The notes under the pieces: generated by a model
What the model was told of the DNA's origin: nothing
Seen by the model: the letters and a program-made list of their open reading frames with translations, nothing else
Database searches by the model: none
Assembly: GCF_003349955.1 (NCBI RefSeq)
Contig: NZ_QLKQ01000032.1
Location: 1 to 64,000 of the forward strand
Direction of reading: 5' to 3'
Source of the DNA: Azospirillum brasilense
GTDB taxonomy: Bacteria > Pseudomonadota > Alphaproteobacteria > Azospirillales > Azospirillaceae
DNA length: 64,000 bases
Shown here: piece by piece, positions 29,923 to 41,131 of the stretch
Position numbering within the stretch: the first letter of the stretch is position 1
Layout of the letters: every line of letters starts with the position of its first letter
Program-made: the position numbers and the translations under genes

Positions 29923-31506
29923 ATGTCACCGGACATGCCGACGACCGGACGCCTTCTCCTGGCCCTCGCCGCCCTTCTGGCGCTGGCCGCCTGCATGGGC
30001 GGGGACCTGCCGCAGACCCGCAAGGCGCCGCCGGTCGCCCGCGGCTCGACGGAGCCGGTCCGCTTCGACGGCCTGTCGCTCGGCTCCATGCGGCGGGGCA
30101 TGGTCACGGGGCGCTATGTCTGGGCGCTGGAGTGCTGGCCGCCCTACGACGACGTCTATTGGACCAGCGGGCGCAGCCTGCACGAGAACTCGACCTTCCA
30201 GGAACGCTTCGCCGAGGTTCTGGCCGACGCCGGCTACGACGTGGCGGGAATCCAGGGCAGCGACTACGAGGCGGAGTTCGACCGCAAGCGCGCCCGCTAC
30301 ATCCTGCGCGGCGACCTGCGCGCGGTGAACAGCGACCTGTGCCGCCGCCGGAGCTGGCTGACGGGGGGCAGCGAGGGGGTGTCGGGCGTCGGCAGCCTGC
30401 GGGTGGATTGGGCGGTCTACGACGCCGTGACGGGGCGGCTGGTCCATCGCGTCACCACCACGGGGGTGGCCCGCAAGGACAGCGGCGTGCCGCAGGGCGA
30501 CGTCCTGCTGATCGAGGAGGCCTTCGGCACGGCGGTGGAGGCGTTGGGCGCCGACCCCGGCTTCCGCGCCGCGGTGTCGCGGGGCGGGGCGATAGCGTCA
30601 AGTGGCCCCGCCATAGTGTCAAGTGGCCGGTGGGGAGTGTCAACCGCCCCGCTGGGAGCGTCAAGTGCGGCCCCGGTAGTGTCAAGTGGGGTGGCAGGAG
30701 TGTCAAGTGCCGCCCCGCATGTGTCAACTGGACCGCCCATAGTGTCAACCGCGGCGGTCGAAACCGCAACGGTCGATCCCGGCGGCGCCTCCGCCGGGCC
30801 GGCGCCATTCCTGGAGGAAACGCGTCCCCCGACCTTGATCCTGCGCATCGCCGACCCGCTCCAGGGCTACGCCGACGATCCCGCCGCCCGCGTGTCCGCC
30901 GCCACGGTTCGCGTCGGGCCGGAGGAGCGCAAGGGCCGGGGGATCGTTCTGGGGGAGCTGGACGGCCAGTCGCTTCTGCTGACGCTCGACGCCGGGCTGG
31001 ACGCCACCGTCACGGTCGCGCCGTCCCGTGGGGTGTCGCTGGACGGAACGGTGACGGCGCGGGATGTCGCGGGCGGAATCGCCCTGGTCCGCGTGCCGGC
31101 CCGGCTGCGCGCGGCCCCGCTGCGTCTGGACGCCCCGGCGGTCAGCGAGCCGGTGACGGCGGTCCAGGGGCGGGGCGACGACACGGCATCCGGCATCCTG
31201 GCGGCGCGGCGCGCCGATCCGCAGGCGGCGCCGGGTGTGGAGGCCACGCTGCTCCAGGCCGACCTGACCGGACCGGACCCGGCGCCGGGCGACCCGCTGG
31301 TGGATGAGGCCGGCAACCTGCTGGGCATTGCCCGTTCCGGCCCGCCGCCGGGTGGCGGGCACGGCCTGTCCGCCTTCGTCCCGGTGACGGAGGCGCTGGC
31401 CCGGCTGGGGGTGGAGGTGACGCAGCTCGCCCCCCGGCCAATTCCATCCCGTGGGACACCGGCCCGTGACGGCAGGCTTGACGGGACCCGCCGTCCCCCC
31501 ACATAG
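29923..31506 (+). CDS. Large lipoprotein with heptad repeats and a degenerate protease-like domain
   Basis: Function is not known. The 527-residue product has a signal peptide with lipobox LAAC (C24). A globular N-terminal region (about 45-220; [35 protein letters not shown]) resembles lipoproteins that assemble at the envelope. A repeat tract follows at 225-280 made of eight heptads of the form [VA]-S-[ST]-[GA]-x-x-x. The C-terminal half (about 300-515) has the beta-rich rhythm of trypsin-like proteases. At the expected GDSGGP position, however, it reads [16 protein letters not shown], so the catalytic serine is missing. The stop codon overlaps a candidate hslVU promoter. Confidence 0.8.
   Translation: MSPDMPTTGRLLLALAALLALAACMGGDLPQTRKAPPVARGSTEPVRFDGLSLGSMRRGMVTGRYVWALECWPPYDDVYWTSGRSLHENSTFQERFAEVLADAGYDVAGIQGSDYEAEFDRKRARYILRGDLRAVNSDLCRRRSWLTGGSEGVSGVGSLRVDWAVYDAVTGRLVHRVTTTGVARKDSGVPQGDVLLIEEAFGTAVEALGADPGFRAAVSRGGAIASSGPAIVSSGRWGVSTAPLGASSAAPVVSSGVAGVSSAAPHVSTGPPIVSTAAVETATVDPGGASAGPAPFLEETRPPTLILRIADPLQGYADDPAARVSAATVRVGPEERKGRGIVLGELDGQSLLLTLDAGLDATVTVAPSRGVSLDGTVTARDVAGGIALVRVPARLRAAPLRLDAPAVSEPVTAVQGRGDDTASGILAARRADPQAAPGVEATLLQADLTGPDPAPGDPLVDEAGNLLGIARSGPPPGGGHGLSAFVPVTEALARLGVEVTQLAPRPIPSRGTPARDGRLDGTRRPPT
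30595..30762. repeat. Eight tandem 21-bp repeats within the lipoprotein gene
   Basis: The core GTGTCAAGTGG (variants GCGTCAAGTG, GTGTCAACC) starts at 30595, 30616, 30637, 30658, 30679, 30700, 30721 and 30742, exactly 21 bases apart. The first half of each unit is nearly invariant and the second half varies. The core uses TCA and AGT serine codons, which look unusual beside the TCG/TCC/AGC used in the flanking gene. Confidence 0.93.
31477..31504 (+). promoter_or_regulatory. Candidate heat-shock (RpoH) promoter of hslVU
   Basis: CTTGACG (31477-31483) is followed after 13 bases by CCCCACAT (31497-31504). This resembles the sigma-32 consensus CTTGAAA-N11-16-CCCCATNT. It overlaps the last codons of the lipoprotein gene and lies about 85 bases before hslV. 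hslVU is a classic heat-shock operon. Confidence 0.45.
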
Positions 31507-31590
31507 ACCCGTGTTCCGATGTGCCTATGTCGGCCGGGTTCGCGCCGGGCCGTTCGGGCACGGGCGCCTCTTCCCTAGACCACGGTCCCG

Positions 31591-32139
31591 ATGACTTCCC
31601 ACGATCCCATCCAGTGGCACGGCACCACCATCCTCTCGGTCCGCAAGAACGGGCAGGTGGTCATTGCCGGCGACGGCCAGGTGTCCGTCGGCCAGACGGT
31701 CATGAAATCGAACGCCCGCAAGGTGCGCTGGCTCGCCGGCGGCACGGTGATGGGCGGCTTCGCCGGCGCCACCGCCGACGCGCTGACCCTGTTCGAGCGG
31801 CTGGAGACCAAGCTGGAGAAGCACCCCGGCCAGCTGCTGCGCGCCTGCGTGGAGATGGCCAAGGACTGGCGCACCGACCGCTACCTGCGCCGGCTGGAGG
31901 CCATGATGGCCGTGGCCGACCGCAACGTCAGCCTGATCCTGACCGGCAACGGCGACGTGCTGGAGCCGGAGGACGGCCTCATCGGCATCGGCTCCGGCGG
32001 CGCCTACGCCCTGTCGGCGGCGCGCGCGCTGGTCGACGTCGATGGTCTGGACGCGGAGGCCGTGGCCCGCAAGGCGATGAAGATCGCCGCCGGCATCTGC
32101 GTCTACACCAACGAGAACGTCACGCTCGAAAAGCTCTAA
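31591..32139 (+). CDS. hslV: ATP-dependent protease peptidase subunit HslV
   Basis: HslV is the proteasome-like core of the HslUV protease. The 182-residue protein has the short propeptide [11 protein letters not shown], and cleavage exposes T12 ([10 protein letters not shown]) as the nucleophile. [14 protein letters not shown] and the C-terminal [14 protein letters not shown] fit the family. hslU follows after 22 bases. Confidence 0.97.
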   Translation: MTSHDPIQWHGTTILSVRKNGQVVIAGDGQVSVGQTVMKSNARKVRWLAGGTVMGGFAGATADALTLFERLETKLEKHPGQLLRACVEMAKDWRTDRYLRRLEAMMAVADRNVSLILTGNGDVLEPEDGLIGIGSGGAYALSAARALVDVDGLDAEAVARKAMKIAAGICVYTNENVTLEKL

Positions 32140-32161
32140 CCCTCAGACCGGGTCCCACGCC

Positions 32162-33511
32162 ATGTCCGCCCCCAGCACCGCTCCGAGCATCGCCGCCGCC
32201 ACCGCCGCCTTCAGCCCGCGCGAGATCGTCTCCGAGCTCGACCGCTACATCGTCGGCCAGCACGAGGCCAAGCGCGCGGTCGCCATCGCGCTGCGCAACC
32301 GCTGGCGCCGCCAGCAGCTCCCCGAGGGGCTGCGCGAGGAGGTTCTGCCCAAGAACATCCTGATGATCGGCCCGACCGGCGTCGGCAAGACGGAGATCGC
32401 CCGCCGTCTGGCGAAGCTGGCCCAGGCGCCTTTCCTGAAGGTCGAGGCGACCAAGTTCACCGAGGTCGGCTATGTCGGCCGCGACGTCGAGCAGATCGTC
32501 CGCGACCTGGTGGAGGCCGCCATCGGCCTGACCAAGGAACGGCTGCGCAAGGAAGTGGCCGCCAAGGCCGAGCTGCGCGCCGAGGAGCGCGTGGTCGACG
32601 CCCTGTGTGGCGAGAACGCCAGCCCGGAGACGCGGCAGAAGTTCCGCAAGATGCTGCGCGAGGGCACGCTGAACGACCGCGAGATCGAAATCCAGGTGGC
32701 CGACACCGCCGGCGGCCTGCCGACCTTCGACATCCCCGGCATGCCGGGCGCCCAGATGGGCATGCTCAACCTGAACGACCTCTTCGGCAAGGCGATGGGC
32801 GGGCGCACCAAGTCCCGGCGCATGTCCGTGGCCGAGAGCTACACCGTTCTGATGGCGGAAGAGTCGGACAAGCTGCTGGACCAGGAAAAGGTCGTTTCGG
32901 AAGCGATCCAGGCGGTCGAGCAGAACGGTATTGTCTTCCTCGACGAGATCGACAAGATCTCCGCCCGCTCCGACTACAAGGGCGGCGCCGACGTCAGCCG
33001 CGAGGGTGTGCAGCGCGACCTCCTGCCGCTGATCGAGGGCACGACCGTCAGCACCAAGCATGGTGCTGTGAAGACCGACCACATCCTGTTCATCGCGTCG
33101 GGCGCCTTCCACCTGTCCAAGCCGTCGGACCTGCTGCCGGAGCTGCAGGGCCGCCTGCCGATCCGCGTCGAGCTGAAGGCGCTGGAGCGGGAGGATTTCC
33201 GCCGCATCCTGACCGAGCCGGAAGCCAGCCTGATCAAGCAGTACAAGGCGCTGCTGAAGACCGAGGAGGTCGATCTCGTCTTCACCGACGACGCCATCGA
33301 CGAGCTTGCCCGCCTTGCCACCGAGATCAACGCGACGGTGGAGAACATCGGGGCGCGGCGCCTGCACACTGTCCTGGAACGGCTGCTGGAGGACATCAGC
33401 TTCACCGCCAGCGACAAGGCCGGCCAGACCGTCACCATCGACGCGGAAACCGTCCGCGCCCAGGTCGGCGGCCTCGCCAAGAACGCCGACCTGTCGAAGT
33501 TCATTCTGTAG
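32162..33511 (+). CDS. hslU: ATP-dependent protease ATPase subunit HslU
   Basis: HslU is the AAA+ unfoldase that feeds HslV. The 449-residue protein has Walker [18 protein letters not shown], the pore motif GYVGRD, Walker [11 protein letters not shown] and a C-terminus ending NADLSKFIL, which docks into HslV. It starts with a Ser/Ala/Thr-rich stretch and then [16 protein letters not shown]. Confidence 0.97.
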   Translation: MSAPSTAPSIAAATAAFSPREIVSELDRYIVGQHEAKRAVAIALRNRWRRQQLPEGLREEVLPKNILMIGPTGVGKTEIARRLAKLAQAPFLKVEATKFTEVGYVGRDVEQIVRDLVEAAIGLTKERLRKEVAAKAELRAEERVVDALCGENASPETRQKFRKMLREGTLNDREIEIQVADTAGGLPTFDIPGMPGAQMGMLNLNDLFGKAMGGRTKSRRMSVAESYTVLMAEESDKLLDQEKVVSEAIQAVEQNGIVFLDEIDKISARSDYKGGADVSREGVQRDLLPLIEGTTVSTKHGAVKTDHILFIASGAFHLSKPSDLLPELQGRLPIRVELKALEREDFRRILTEPEASLIKQYKALLKTEEVDLVFTDDAIDELARLATEINATVENIGARRLHTVLERLLEDISFTASDKAGQTVTIDAETVRAQVGGLAKNADLSKFIL

Positions 33512-33812
33512 GGCGCGCTGCGGCTATCGCATTGAAGTCCCCTCTCCCCTCTGGGGAGAGGGTTAGGGTGAGGGGGTTGCGCTTGTGCCGGACGTACCGA
33601 CACGCGCAACCCCCTCACCGCCCGCTTCGCGGGCACCCTCTCCCCAGAGGGGAGAGGGTTATGGGAGTCCACCCGCCTTGATCGGCTTTCTTGATCGGCG
33701 GCCCGGCTGGCCTTAGGATGGCCGGCGTCTCACCACGGCAGGATGCGCAGACCAATGGATTTCAACCCGACCGCAACGTCCGTTCGTTTCGTCTTCGGGG
33801 AAATCCGCGTCC
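33512..33812. other. Gap between hslU and the ABC-F gene
   Basis: This 301-base gap has no gene. Its left half is filled by the nested palindromic element (33534-33659). To the right, CTTGATCGG is repeated at 33677-33685 and 33690-33698. No clear promoter for the ABC-F gene was picked out. Confidence 0.5.
33534..33659. repeat. Nested palindromic repeat element, copy C
   Basis: The outer hairpins are built from CCCTCTCCCC-tct-GGGGAGAGGG. The inner inverted arms GGTGAGGGGGTTGCGC and GCGCAACCCCCTCACC are perfect here. A small CCCGCTTCGCGGG hairpin lies in the right arm. This copy is the most symmetrical of the three and could fold end to end. Confidence 0.9.
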
Positions 33813-35400
33813 ATGCCTGCTTCCATCACGCCGCCCGCCATCACTCTGGCGAACCTGTCCTGGTCCACGCCTGACGGGCGTTCCGTCCTATCCGACATCA
33901 GCCTGGGGTTCGGCCTTGAACGGACCGGGCTCGTCGGACGCAACGGCACCGGGAAATCGACTCTTCTCAAGCTGATGACGGGGGCGCTGCGCCCGCAATC
34001 CGGGACCGTGTCCGTCCGCGGCAGCCTGGGAATCCTGAATCAAAACCTGTCGGTGAGACCGGACGACACGGTCGCCGGTCTGTTCGGCGCGGCCGCCATG
34101 CTGGACCTGCTGCGCCGCGCCGAGCGGGGCGACGCGGACGCCGACGCGCTGGCCGAGGTGGATTGGACGCTGGAAGGCCGCATCCGCTCCGCGCTCGGCC
34201 GGGTGGGCCTGGAGGCGGAGCCCGAGACGCCGCTGACCCGGCTGTCGGGCGGGCAGCGCACGCGCGCCGCCCTGGCCGCGGCGATCTTTCCGGAGCCCGA
34301 TGTCCTGCTGCTGGACGAGCCAACCAACGATCTCGACCGCGAGGGGCGGGAGGCGGTCGTCGGGTTGCTGGCCTCCTGGCGGGCCGGGGCGGTGGTGGTC
34401 AGCCACGACCGGGAGCTGCTCGACCGCATGGACGCCATCATCGAGCTGACCACCCTCGGCGCCACCCGCTACGGCGGAAACTGGAGCCAGTACCGCGCCG
34501 CCCGGGCGCTGGCCCTCGACGCCGCCCGCCATGATCTGGCGGACGCCGAGAAACGCGTGGCGGAGGCGGCCCAGACGGCGCAGGCCACCGCCGAACGCAA
34601 GGCGCGCAAGGACCGGGCGGGCCAGCGGAAGGCGGCGAAAGGCGACCTGCCGCGCATCCTCCTCGGCGGCCGGAAGGAGCGCAGCGAGGCCACCGGCGGC
34701 GACAACGCCCGCCGCGCCGCCCAGCGGAAGGCCGACGCGCTCGACGCCGTGGCCGGCGCCCGCGCGCGCATCGAAGTCCTTCAGCCGCTGTCGGTCGTGC
34801 TGCCGCCCACCGGCCTTCCGCCCGGCCGGACCGTGCTGACGCTCGACGCCGTCGCCGCCGGCTACGAAGCGGGACGGCCGGTCGTCCGCGACCTGTCCTT
34901 CACCATCACCGGGCCGGAGCGCGTCGCCGTCACCGGACCCAACGGGTCGGGCAAGACGACCCTGCTGGCGCTCGTCGCCGGCCATCGCGCCCCCTGGTCC
35001 GGGACGGTCCGCGTCGTTGCCGGCGCCGTCACGCTCGACCAGCGGGTGAGCCTTCTCGATCCGTCGGACACGATCCTGGACAATTTCCGGCGCCTCAACC
35101 CGCGGGAAGGGGAGAACGCCTGCCGGGCGTCGCTGGCCCGCTTCATGTTCCGCGCCGACGCCGCCTTGCAGCGCGTGTCGACCCTCAGCGGCGGCCAGAC
35201 GCTGCGCGCCGGCCTCGCCTGCGTCCTCGGCGGCGCCGTTCCTCCGCCCCTGCTGATCCTGGACGAGCCGACCAACCACCTGGACATCGAGTCCATCGAA
35301 GCGGTGGAAGCCGGGCTGCGCGCCTATGACGGGGCGCTGCTGGTGGTCAGCCACGACGAGGCCTTCCTCGACGCCATCGGGCTCACGCGCCGGCTGGACC

Positions 35401-36942
<1,542 letters not shown>

Positions 36943-37103
36943 ACGATAATCCCGTCTGGTCAAGCCTGGATTCGGGGTATCCCGGATCGGATGGTAAGGG
37001 ATTTGACGTGGTGAAAGCGAACGTGAAACGTCCGGTTGCCTATGACGAAGGTGCGACCGATTAACCCACAAGGCAAATCAGGGCGTTACGCGGCTTTCCC
37101 GTC

Positions 37104-37508
37104 CTACCGGCGGCGCGGAGCCGCCCGCCGGCGCACCGCCGCGCCGCCGCGGGCCGGCGCCTCGTCCAGCAGAAGGAGCAGCCGGTCCAGCGTTCCGTCG
37201 TCCAGGTCGTGGATGCGCTCCGCCAGACGGTTCGCCAGCTCGGTCGCCTTCGGGTTCAGTCCGGCGGTGTCCACCGTCACGCGCGGGTGCGACAGGGCGG
37301 CCAGCCGCTCCAGCTCCTCCGCCTCGTCCCAGATGATGCCGAAATAGGCGCAGATCTGCCGGACGAGCTGGGCGGAGGGCTGGCCCCGCTTGCCATGCTC
37401 CAGCGCCGACAGATAGGCCGAGGAGATGTGCAGGTCCGCCGCCATCTGCTTGAGCGTCACGCTCTTGCCCTCGCGCAGGGCGCGGACCCGTTCGCCGAAG
37501 GGTGTCAT
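37104..37508 (-). CDS. XRE-family transcriptional regulator
   Basis: This 134-residue protein has an N-terminal Cro/C1-type helix-turn-helix (RVRALREGKSVTLKQMAADL, then SSAYLSALEHGKRGQPS). A helical middle and a basic C-terminus rich in Arg, Ala and Pro follow. It lies 12 bases after the Smr gene, a pairing common in alphaproteobacteria. Its target is unknown. Confidence 0.9.
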   Translation of the reverse strand: MTPFGERVRALREGKSVTLKQMAADLHISSAYLSALEHGKRGQPSAQLVRQICAYFGIIWDEAEELERLAALSHPRVTVDTAGLNPKATELANRLAERIHDLDDGTLDRLLLLLDEAPARGGAAVRRRAAPRRR

Positions 37509-37520
37509 CGCGGCCCCGTC

Positions 37521-38093
37521 CTACCGATGATGATCGCGCCGCCGTTTGACGAGGACATACAGCGCTCCGTCGCCGCCGTGCCGGGGCTGCGCCGGGCGCA
37601 CCGCCAGCACCATTGGGCGCAGGGCGGCGTCGGCCAGCCAGCGCGGCACCGACTGGCGCAGCACGCCGACCCCGCCGGTGTAGGTGCCCTTGCCGGTGAT
37701 GACCAGCACGCAGCGCCGCCCCTCGTGCCAGGCGCGGCGGACGAAGCCGGACAGGGCGCCGTGGGCCTGGTCCTGGCTCATCCCGTGCAGGTCGATGCGC
37801 CCGTCGATCTCCATCTCGCCGCGCGCGAAGCGGTCGGCGGTGCGGCGGTCGATGTTGTCGAGGTTGCCGACCTTCAGCGGCGGCTGCGACGGACGCCCGC
37901 CCTTCGGCAGGCCGCCGCGCGGCGGCAGGGTGGGGGGTGGCGAGGCGGTGGTGGCGACCGGCTCCGGCTCGCCCGCGGGGGCGGCGGGAGGATCGGGCTC
38001 CGCGATGGTCCGGCCCGGCATCGGCTCCGCGTCGCGCATGGCGATCCGCCACAGCCGCCGTTCCTCGGTGGAGACCGAGCGGCGGCGGCTCAC
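37521..38093 (-). CDS. Smr-domain protein (putative nuclease)
   Basis: This 190-residue protein has a disordered Pro-rich N-terminal half and a C-terminal Smr domain. The family motif is DLHGM (about 101-105), with ITGKGTYTGGVGVLRQ and the terminal basic YVLVKRRRDHH. Smr domains of MutS2 and SMR-only proteins nick DNA or cleave RNA. The natural substrate here is unknown. Confidence 0.92.
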   Translation of the reverse strand: MSRRRSVSTEERRLWRIAMRDAEPMPGRTIAEPDPPAAPAGEPEPVATTASPPPTLPPRGGLPKGGRPSQPPLKVGNLDNIDRRTADRFARGEMEIDGRIDLHGMSQDQAHGALSGFVRRAWHEGRRCVLVITGKGTYTGGVGVLRQSVPRWLADAALRPMVLAVRPAQPRHGGDGALYVLVKRRRDHHR

Positions 38094-38215
38094 GACGGGG
38101 ACCTCGGCGCGGCCCGTCCGGGCGCGCGGGTCGAAGGGCAGGGCGGGTCAAACACGGGTGAACACGGGTTCCGGCACGGACAACGCTCCGATAAACCCTT
38201 GAACACTCAGCCGTG

Positions 38216-38902
38216 TCAATCCTCCACCAGAAGAATGTGGAGGCGCCGCGGCCCGTGGGCGCCCAGCTCGATCCGCATCTCGATGTCGCCGGTCCGCGAT
38301 GGCCCGGTGATGAAGTTGACGGTGCGGGGCAGGGCGCCGTTTGCGCCATCCTCCCCACCGGCGGCGCGCAGCCGGTCCCAGGCGTCCTCCATGGTGCCGA
38401 CGATCTGGCCGCGCCGCAGCACGACGATGTGGGTGTCGGGCAGGAAGTTCAGCGTGGTCGGCCGCTCCGCCCCGGACAGCAGCATCAGCGTCCCGGTTTC
38501 CGCCACCCCGGCGAAGGCGCCGGTCAGCGACGCGCCGTCGCTGTCGCGGGCGCGCCCCTTGGTCACCGTCAGGGTCGGGCGCTGGTCCCAGGGGATGGGG
38601 TCCAGGGCGGCGTCCGGGGCGACGCGGACCTCGGCGGGCAGGTTCAGCCCGGCCAGATAGTCGGCCACCGCCCCCGGCACCTCGGCCATCCCGCCCAGAA
38701 GCTCGACGGTGGCGGACACCTCCGTCGCCATGGCGGCGAACAGCTCGACCTGCTCGTCGTGGGGACGCTGGGCGCGGGCCGGGATCAGGTTGCGCGGGTG
38801 GGTGGCGAGCCTCCGGCGCGCCTCCTCCGATCCCTCGGCGGAGTTCAGCGCCTTGCGGATGCCGCCCAAAATCTGGGCGCGGGCGGAGCCGGTGTCGGCC
38901 AT
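38216..38902 (-). CDS. lutC: LutC/YkgG-family lactate utilisation protein
   Basis: This 228-residue LUD-domain protein is the third part of the LutABC L-lactate oxidation complex. It has TGAFAGVAETGTLML and FLPDTHIVVLRRGQIVGTMEDAW, ending FITGPSRTGDIEMRIELGAHGPRRL. It follows lutB after two bases, so the operon is lutA-lutB-lutC. Confidence 0.92.
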   Translation of the reverse strand: MADTGSARAQILGGIRKALNSAEGSEEARRRLATHPRNLIPARAQRPHDEQVELFAAMATEVSATVELLGGMAEVPGAVADYLAGLNLPAEVRVAPDAALDPIPWDQRPTLTVTKGRARDSDGASLTGAFAGVAETGTLMLLSGAERPTTLNFLPDTHIVVLRRGQIVGTMEDAWDRLRAAGGEDGANGALPRTVNFITGPSRTGDIEMRIELGAHGPRRLHILLVED

Positions 38903-38904
38903 GG

Positions 38905-40341
38905 TCAGCGCGTTCCCTTCTTCTCGGCAGCCTTCTTCTCGGCCCACATCTGCTGGAAGGTCCTGCCCTCCGGCGCCGGCATGTCGCGGTGCTGCGTCCA
39001 GCCTTGGGCCAGTGGCAGGCGGGCGAAGCGTCCCTTGCCGCGGCCCAGCATCCCCAGCGCCCGCGCCGCCATACGGGCGGCGGCGTGGTACAGCGCCGGG
39101 CGCCGGGCGAACCAGCCCCACAGGGCCAGCCCCCGGCGCATGGTGGCGGGCTGGAGATTCTGTTCGAACTCCTTCTCCCGCCAGTGGCGCATCATCTTGG
39201 GCAGGGGGATGCGCATCGGGCAGACCGCCTCGCACCGCCCGCAGAAGGTCGAGGCGTTGGGCAGGTGCCCGGCCTCCTTCACCCCCAGCAGGGCCGGTTG
39301 CATCACCGACCCGATCGGCCCCGGATAGACCCAGCCGTAGGCGTGGCCGCCGACCGAGCCGTAGACCGGGCAGTGGTTCATGCAGGCGCCGCAGCGGATG
39401 CAGCGCAGCACGTCCTGGAACTCGGTGCCGAGCAGCGCCGACCGCCCGTTGTCGAGCAGAACGACGTGGAATTCCTCCGGCCCGTCGAGGTCGCCGGGAC
39501 GGCGCGGCCCGGTGGAGAAGGTGGTGTAGGCCGACGTCTCCTGGCCCGTCGCGGAGCGTGCCAGCAGGCGCAGCACAAGCGCCGCGTCCTCCAGCGTCGG
39601 CACCACCTTGTCGATGGTGGCGATCACCACATGGACGCGCGGCAGGATCTGGGTCAGGTCGCCGTTGCCCTCGTTGGTCACGATGACGGTCGAGCCGGTT
39701 TCCGCCACCATGATGTTGGCGCCGGTGATGCCGACGTCGGCCTGCTGGAACTTGCGGCGCAGCACCTGCCGCGCCTCGGCGATCAGCACCTTGGGCTCGT
39801 CCAGCACGCGGTCCGCCGGCAAGTCGGTGTGGGCCTGGCGGAAGGTGCCCTCCACGTCCGCCTTGGACAGGTGGAAGGCCGGGGCGATGATGTGGCTGGG
39901 CGGCTCGCGGCGGAGCTGGATGATGTATTCGCCGAGATCCGTCTCGATGGGGGTCAGGCCGTTGGCTTCCAAGTAGTCGTTGATCCCGATCTCCTCGGAG
40001 ATCATCGACTTGCCCTTGGTGACGGTCTTCGCCCCGACCTTGCGGCAGATGCCCAGGATGGCGTCGCGCGCCTCCTGGTCGGTGCGGCACCAGTGGACAT
40101 GGCCGCCCTGCTCGGTGACCTTGCCCTCGAAGGCCTCCAGATAGGTGTCGAGGTTGGCCAGGACATGGTTCTTCAGGTCGCGGCCCTGGTCGCGCAGCGC
40201 CTCGAACTCCGGCAGCCGGTCGGCGGCCTGCTTGCGGCGGTTGACGAAACCGGCCGGCGCGATGGCCAGGACCTTCTGAAGCCGCTCGTCGCTCAGCGCC
40301 TTGCGGGCGTTCTCGGGGAAGGCGTGGGTGGTCGGCTGCAT
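38905..40341 (-). CDS. lutB: LutB/LldF-family iron-sulfur protein
   Basis: This 478-residue protein joins a LUD domain (about 60-300; GANIMVAETGSTVIVTNEGN) to a ferredoxin-like region. That region has two 4Fe-4S motifs, CIRCGACMNHCPVYG and FCGRCEAVCPMRIP. It is the electron-transfer subunit of the L-lactate oxidising complex. It lies four bases after lutA. Confidence 0.94.
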   Translation of the reverse strand: MQPTTHAFPENARKALSDERLQKVLAIAPAGFVNRRKQAADRLPEFEALRDQGRDLKNHVLANLDTYLEAFEGKVTEQGGHVHWCRTDQEARDAILGICRKVGAKTVTKGKSMISEEIGINDYLEANGLTPIETDLGEYIIQLRREPPSHIIAPAFHLSKADVEGTFRQAHTDLPADRVLDEPKVLIAEARQVLRRKFQQADVGITGANIMVAETGSTVIVTNEGNGDLTQILPRVHVVIATIDKVVPTLEDAALVLRLLARSATGQETSAYTTFSTGPRRPGDLDGPEEFHVVLLDNGRSALLGTEFQDVLRCIRCGACMNHCPVYGSVGGHAYGWVYPGPIGSVMQPALLGVKEAGHLPNASTFCGRCEAVCPMRIPLPKMMRHWREKEFEQNLQPATMRRGLALWGWFARRPALYHAAARMAARALGMLGRGKGRFARLPLAQGWTQHRDMPAPEGRTFQQMWAEKKAAEKKGTR

Positions 40342-40345
40342 GGCG

Positions 40346-41131
40346 TTATGCCCTCCCGCTTTTTATGGGCTCGCCGATGGGAGGGGTGTCGGTGACGCCG
40401 GCCAGCACCTCCGCGACGTGGCGGACGCGGACGGCGGAGCCCTCGCGCTTCAGCTTGCCGGCCATGTTCAGCAGGCAGCCCATGTCGCCGGCCAGCAGCG
40501 TGTCGGCCTTCGTCTCCTTGATGTCCGCCGTCTTGGCCTCGACCATGCGGTTGGAGATGTCCGGGTACTTGACGCAGAAGGTGCCGCCGAAGCCGCAGCA
40601 GACCTCCGCCCCCGGAAGCTCGTTCAGCGTCAGCCCCTCGACCTTGGCCAGCAGGCGGCGCGGCTGCTCCTTGACGCCCATCTCGCGCAGGCCGGAGCAG
40701 CTGTCGTGGTAGGTGATCGTGCCGTCGTAGCGCGCGCCGGTGTCCGTCACTCCCAGCACGTCGGTCAGGAAGGACACCAGCTCGTGCGTGCGCGCCGACA
40801 GGTGCCGGGCGCGCGCCGCCCAGGCCGGATCGTCGGCCAGAAGCTCCGGGTAATGCTTGCGGATCTGCCCGGCGCAGGAGCCGGAGGGGACGACCACATG
40901 GTCGAACCCCTCGAAGGCGGCGATGGTGCTGCGGGCGAGATCGCGGGCGGTGGCGCGGTCGCCGGCGTTGAAGGCGGGCTGGCCGCAGCAGGTCTGGGAG
41001 GCCGGCACCTCGACCGTGCAGCCGGCGTCCTCCAGCAGCTTCACCGCGGCGAAGCCGACCGTCGGGCGGTAGACATCGACGAGGCAGGTGACGAACAGCC
41101 CCACTCGGGGGGCGGGGCGCGTGTCGGCCAT
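40346..41131 (-). CDS. lutA: LutA/LldE-family Fe-S oxidoreductase subunit
   Basis: This 261-residue protein has the paired cysteine-rich CCG domains of heterodisulfide-reductase-like subunits: QTCCGQPAFNAG and VCCGFGGTFCVKYPDIS, with SGSCAGQIRKHYPE and HDSCSGLREMG. It is first in the lutABC operon. ATG 41131 fits the family, while the longer frame crosses the AT-rich promoter region. No lactate permease or GntR-type regulator lies next to it. Confidence 0.93.
   Translation of the reverse strand: MADTRPAPRVGLFVTCLVDVYRPTVGFAAVKLLEDAGCTVEVPASQTCCGQPAFNAGDRATARDLARSTIAAFEGFDHVVVPSGSCAGQIRKHYPELLADDPAWAARARHLSARTHELVSFLTDVLGVTDTGARYDGTITYHDSCSGLREMGVKEQPRRLLAKVEGLTLNELPGAEVCCGFGGTFCVKYPDISNRMVEAKTADIKETKADTLLAGDMGCLLNMAGKLKREGSAVRVRHVAEVLAGVTDTPPIGEPIKSGRA

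Noticed and set aside
30452-30808. Minus-strand frame with repeated HLTLPxG
   Set aside because: It is the reverse reading of the 21-bp repeat tract in the lipoprotein gene. It has no start signal or family match of its own.
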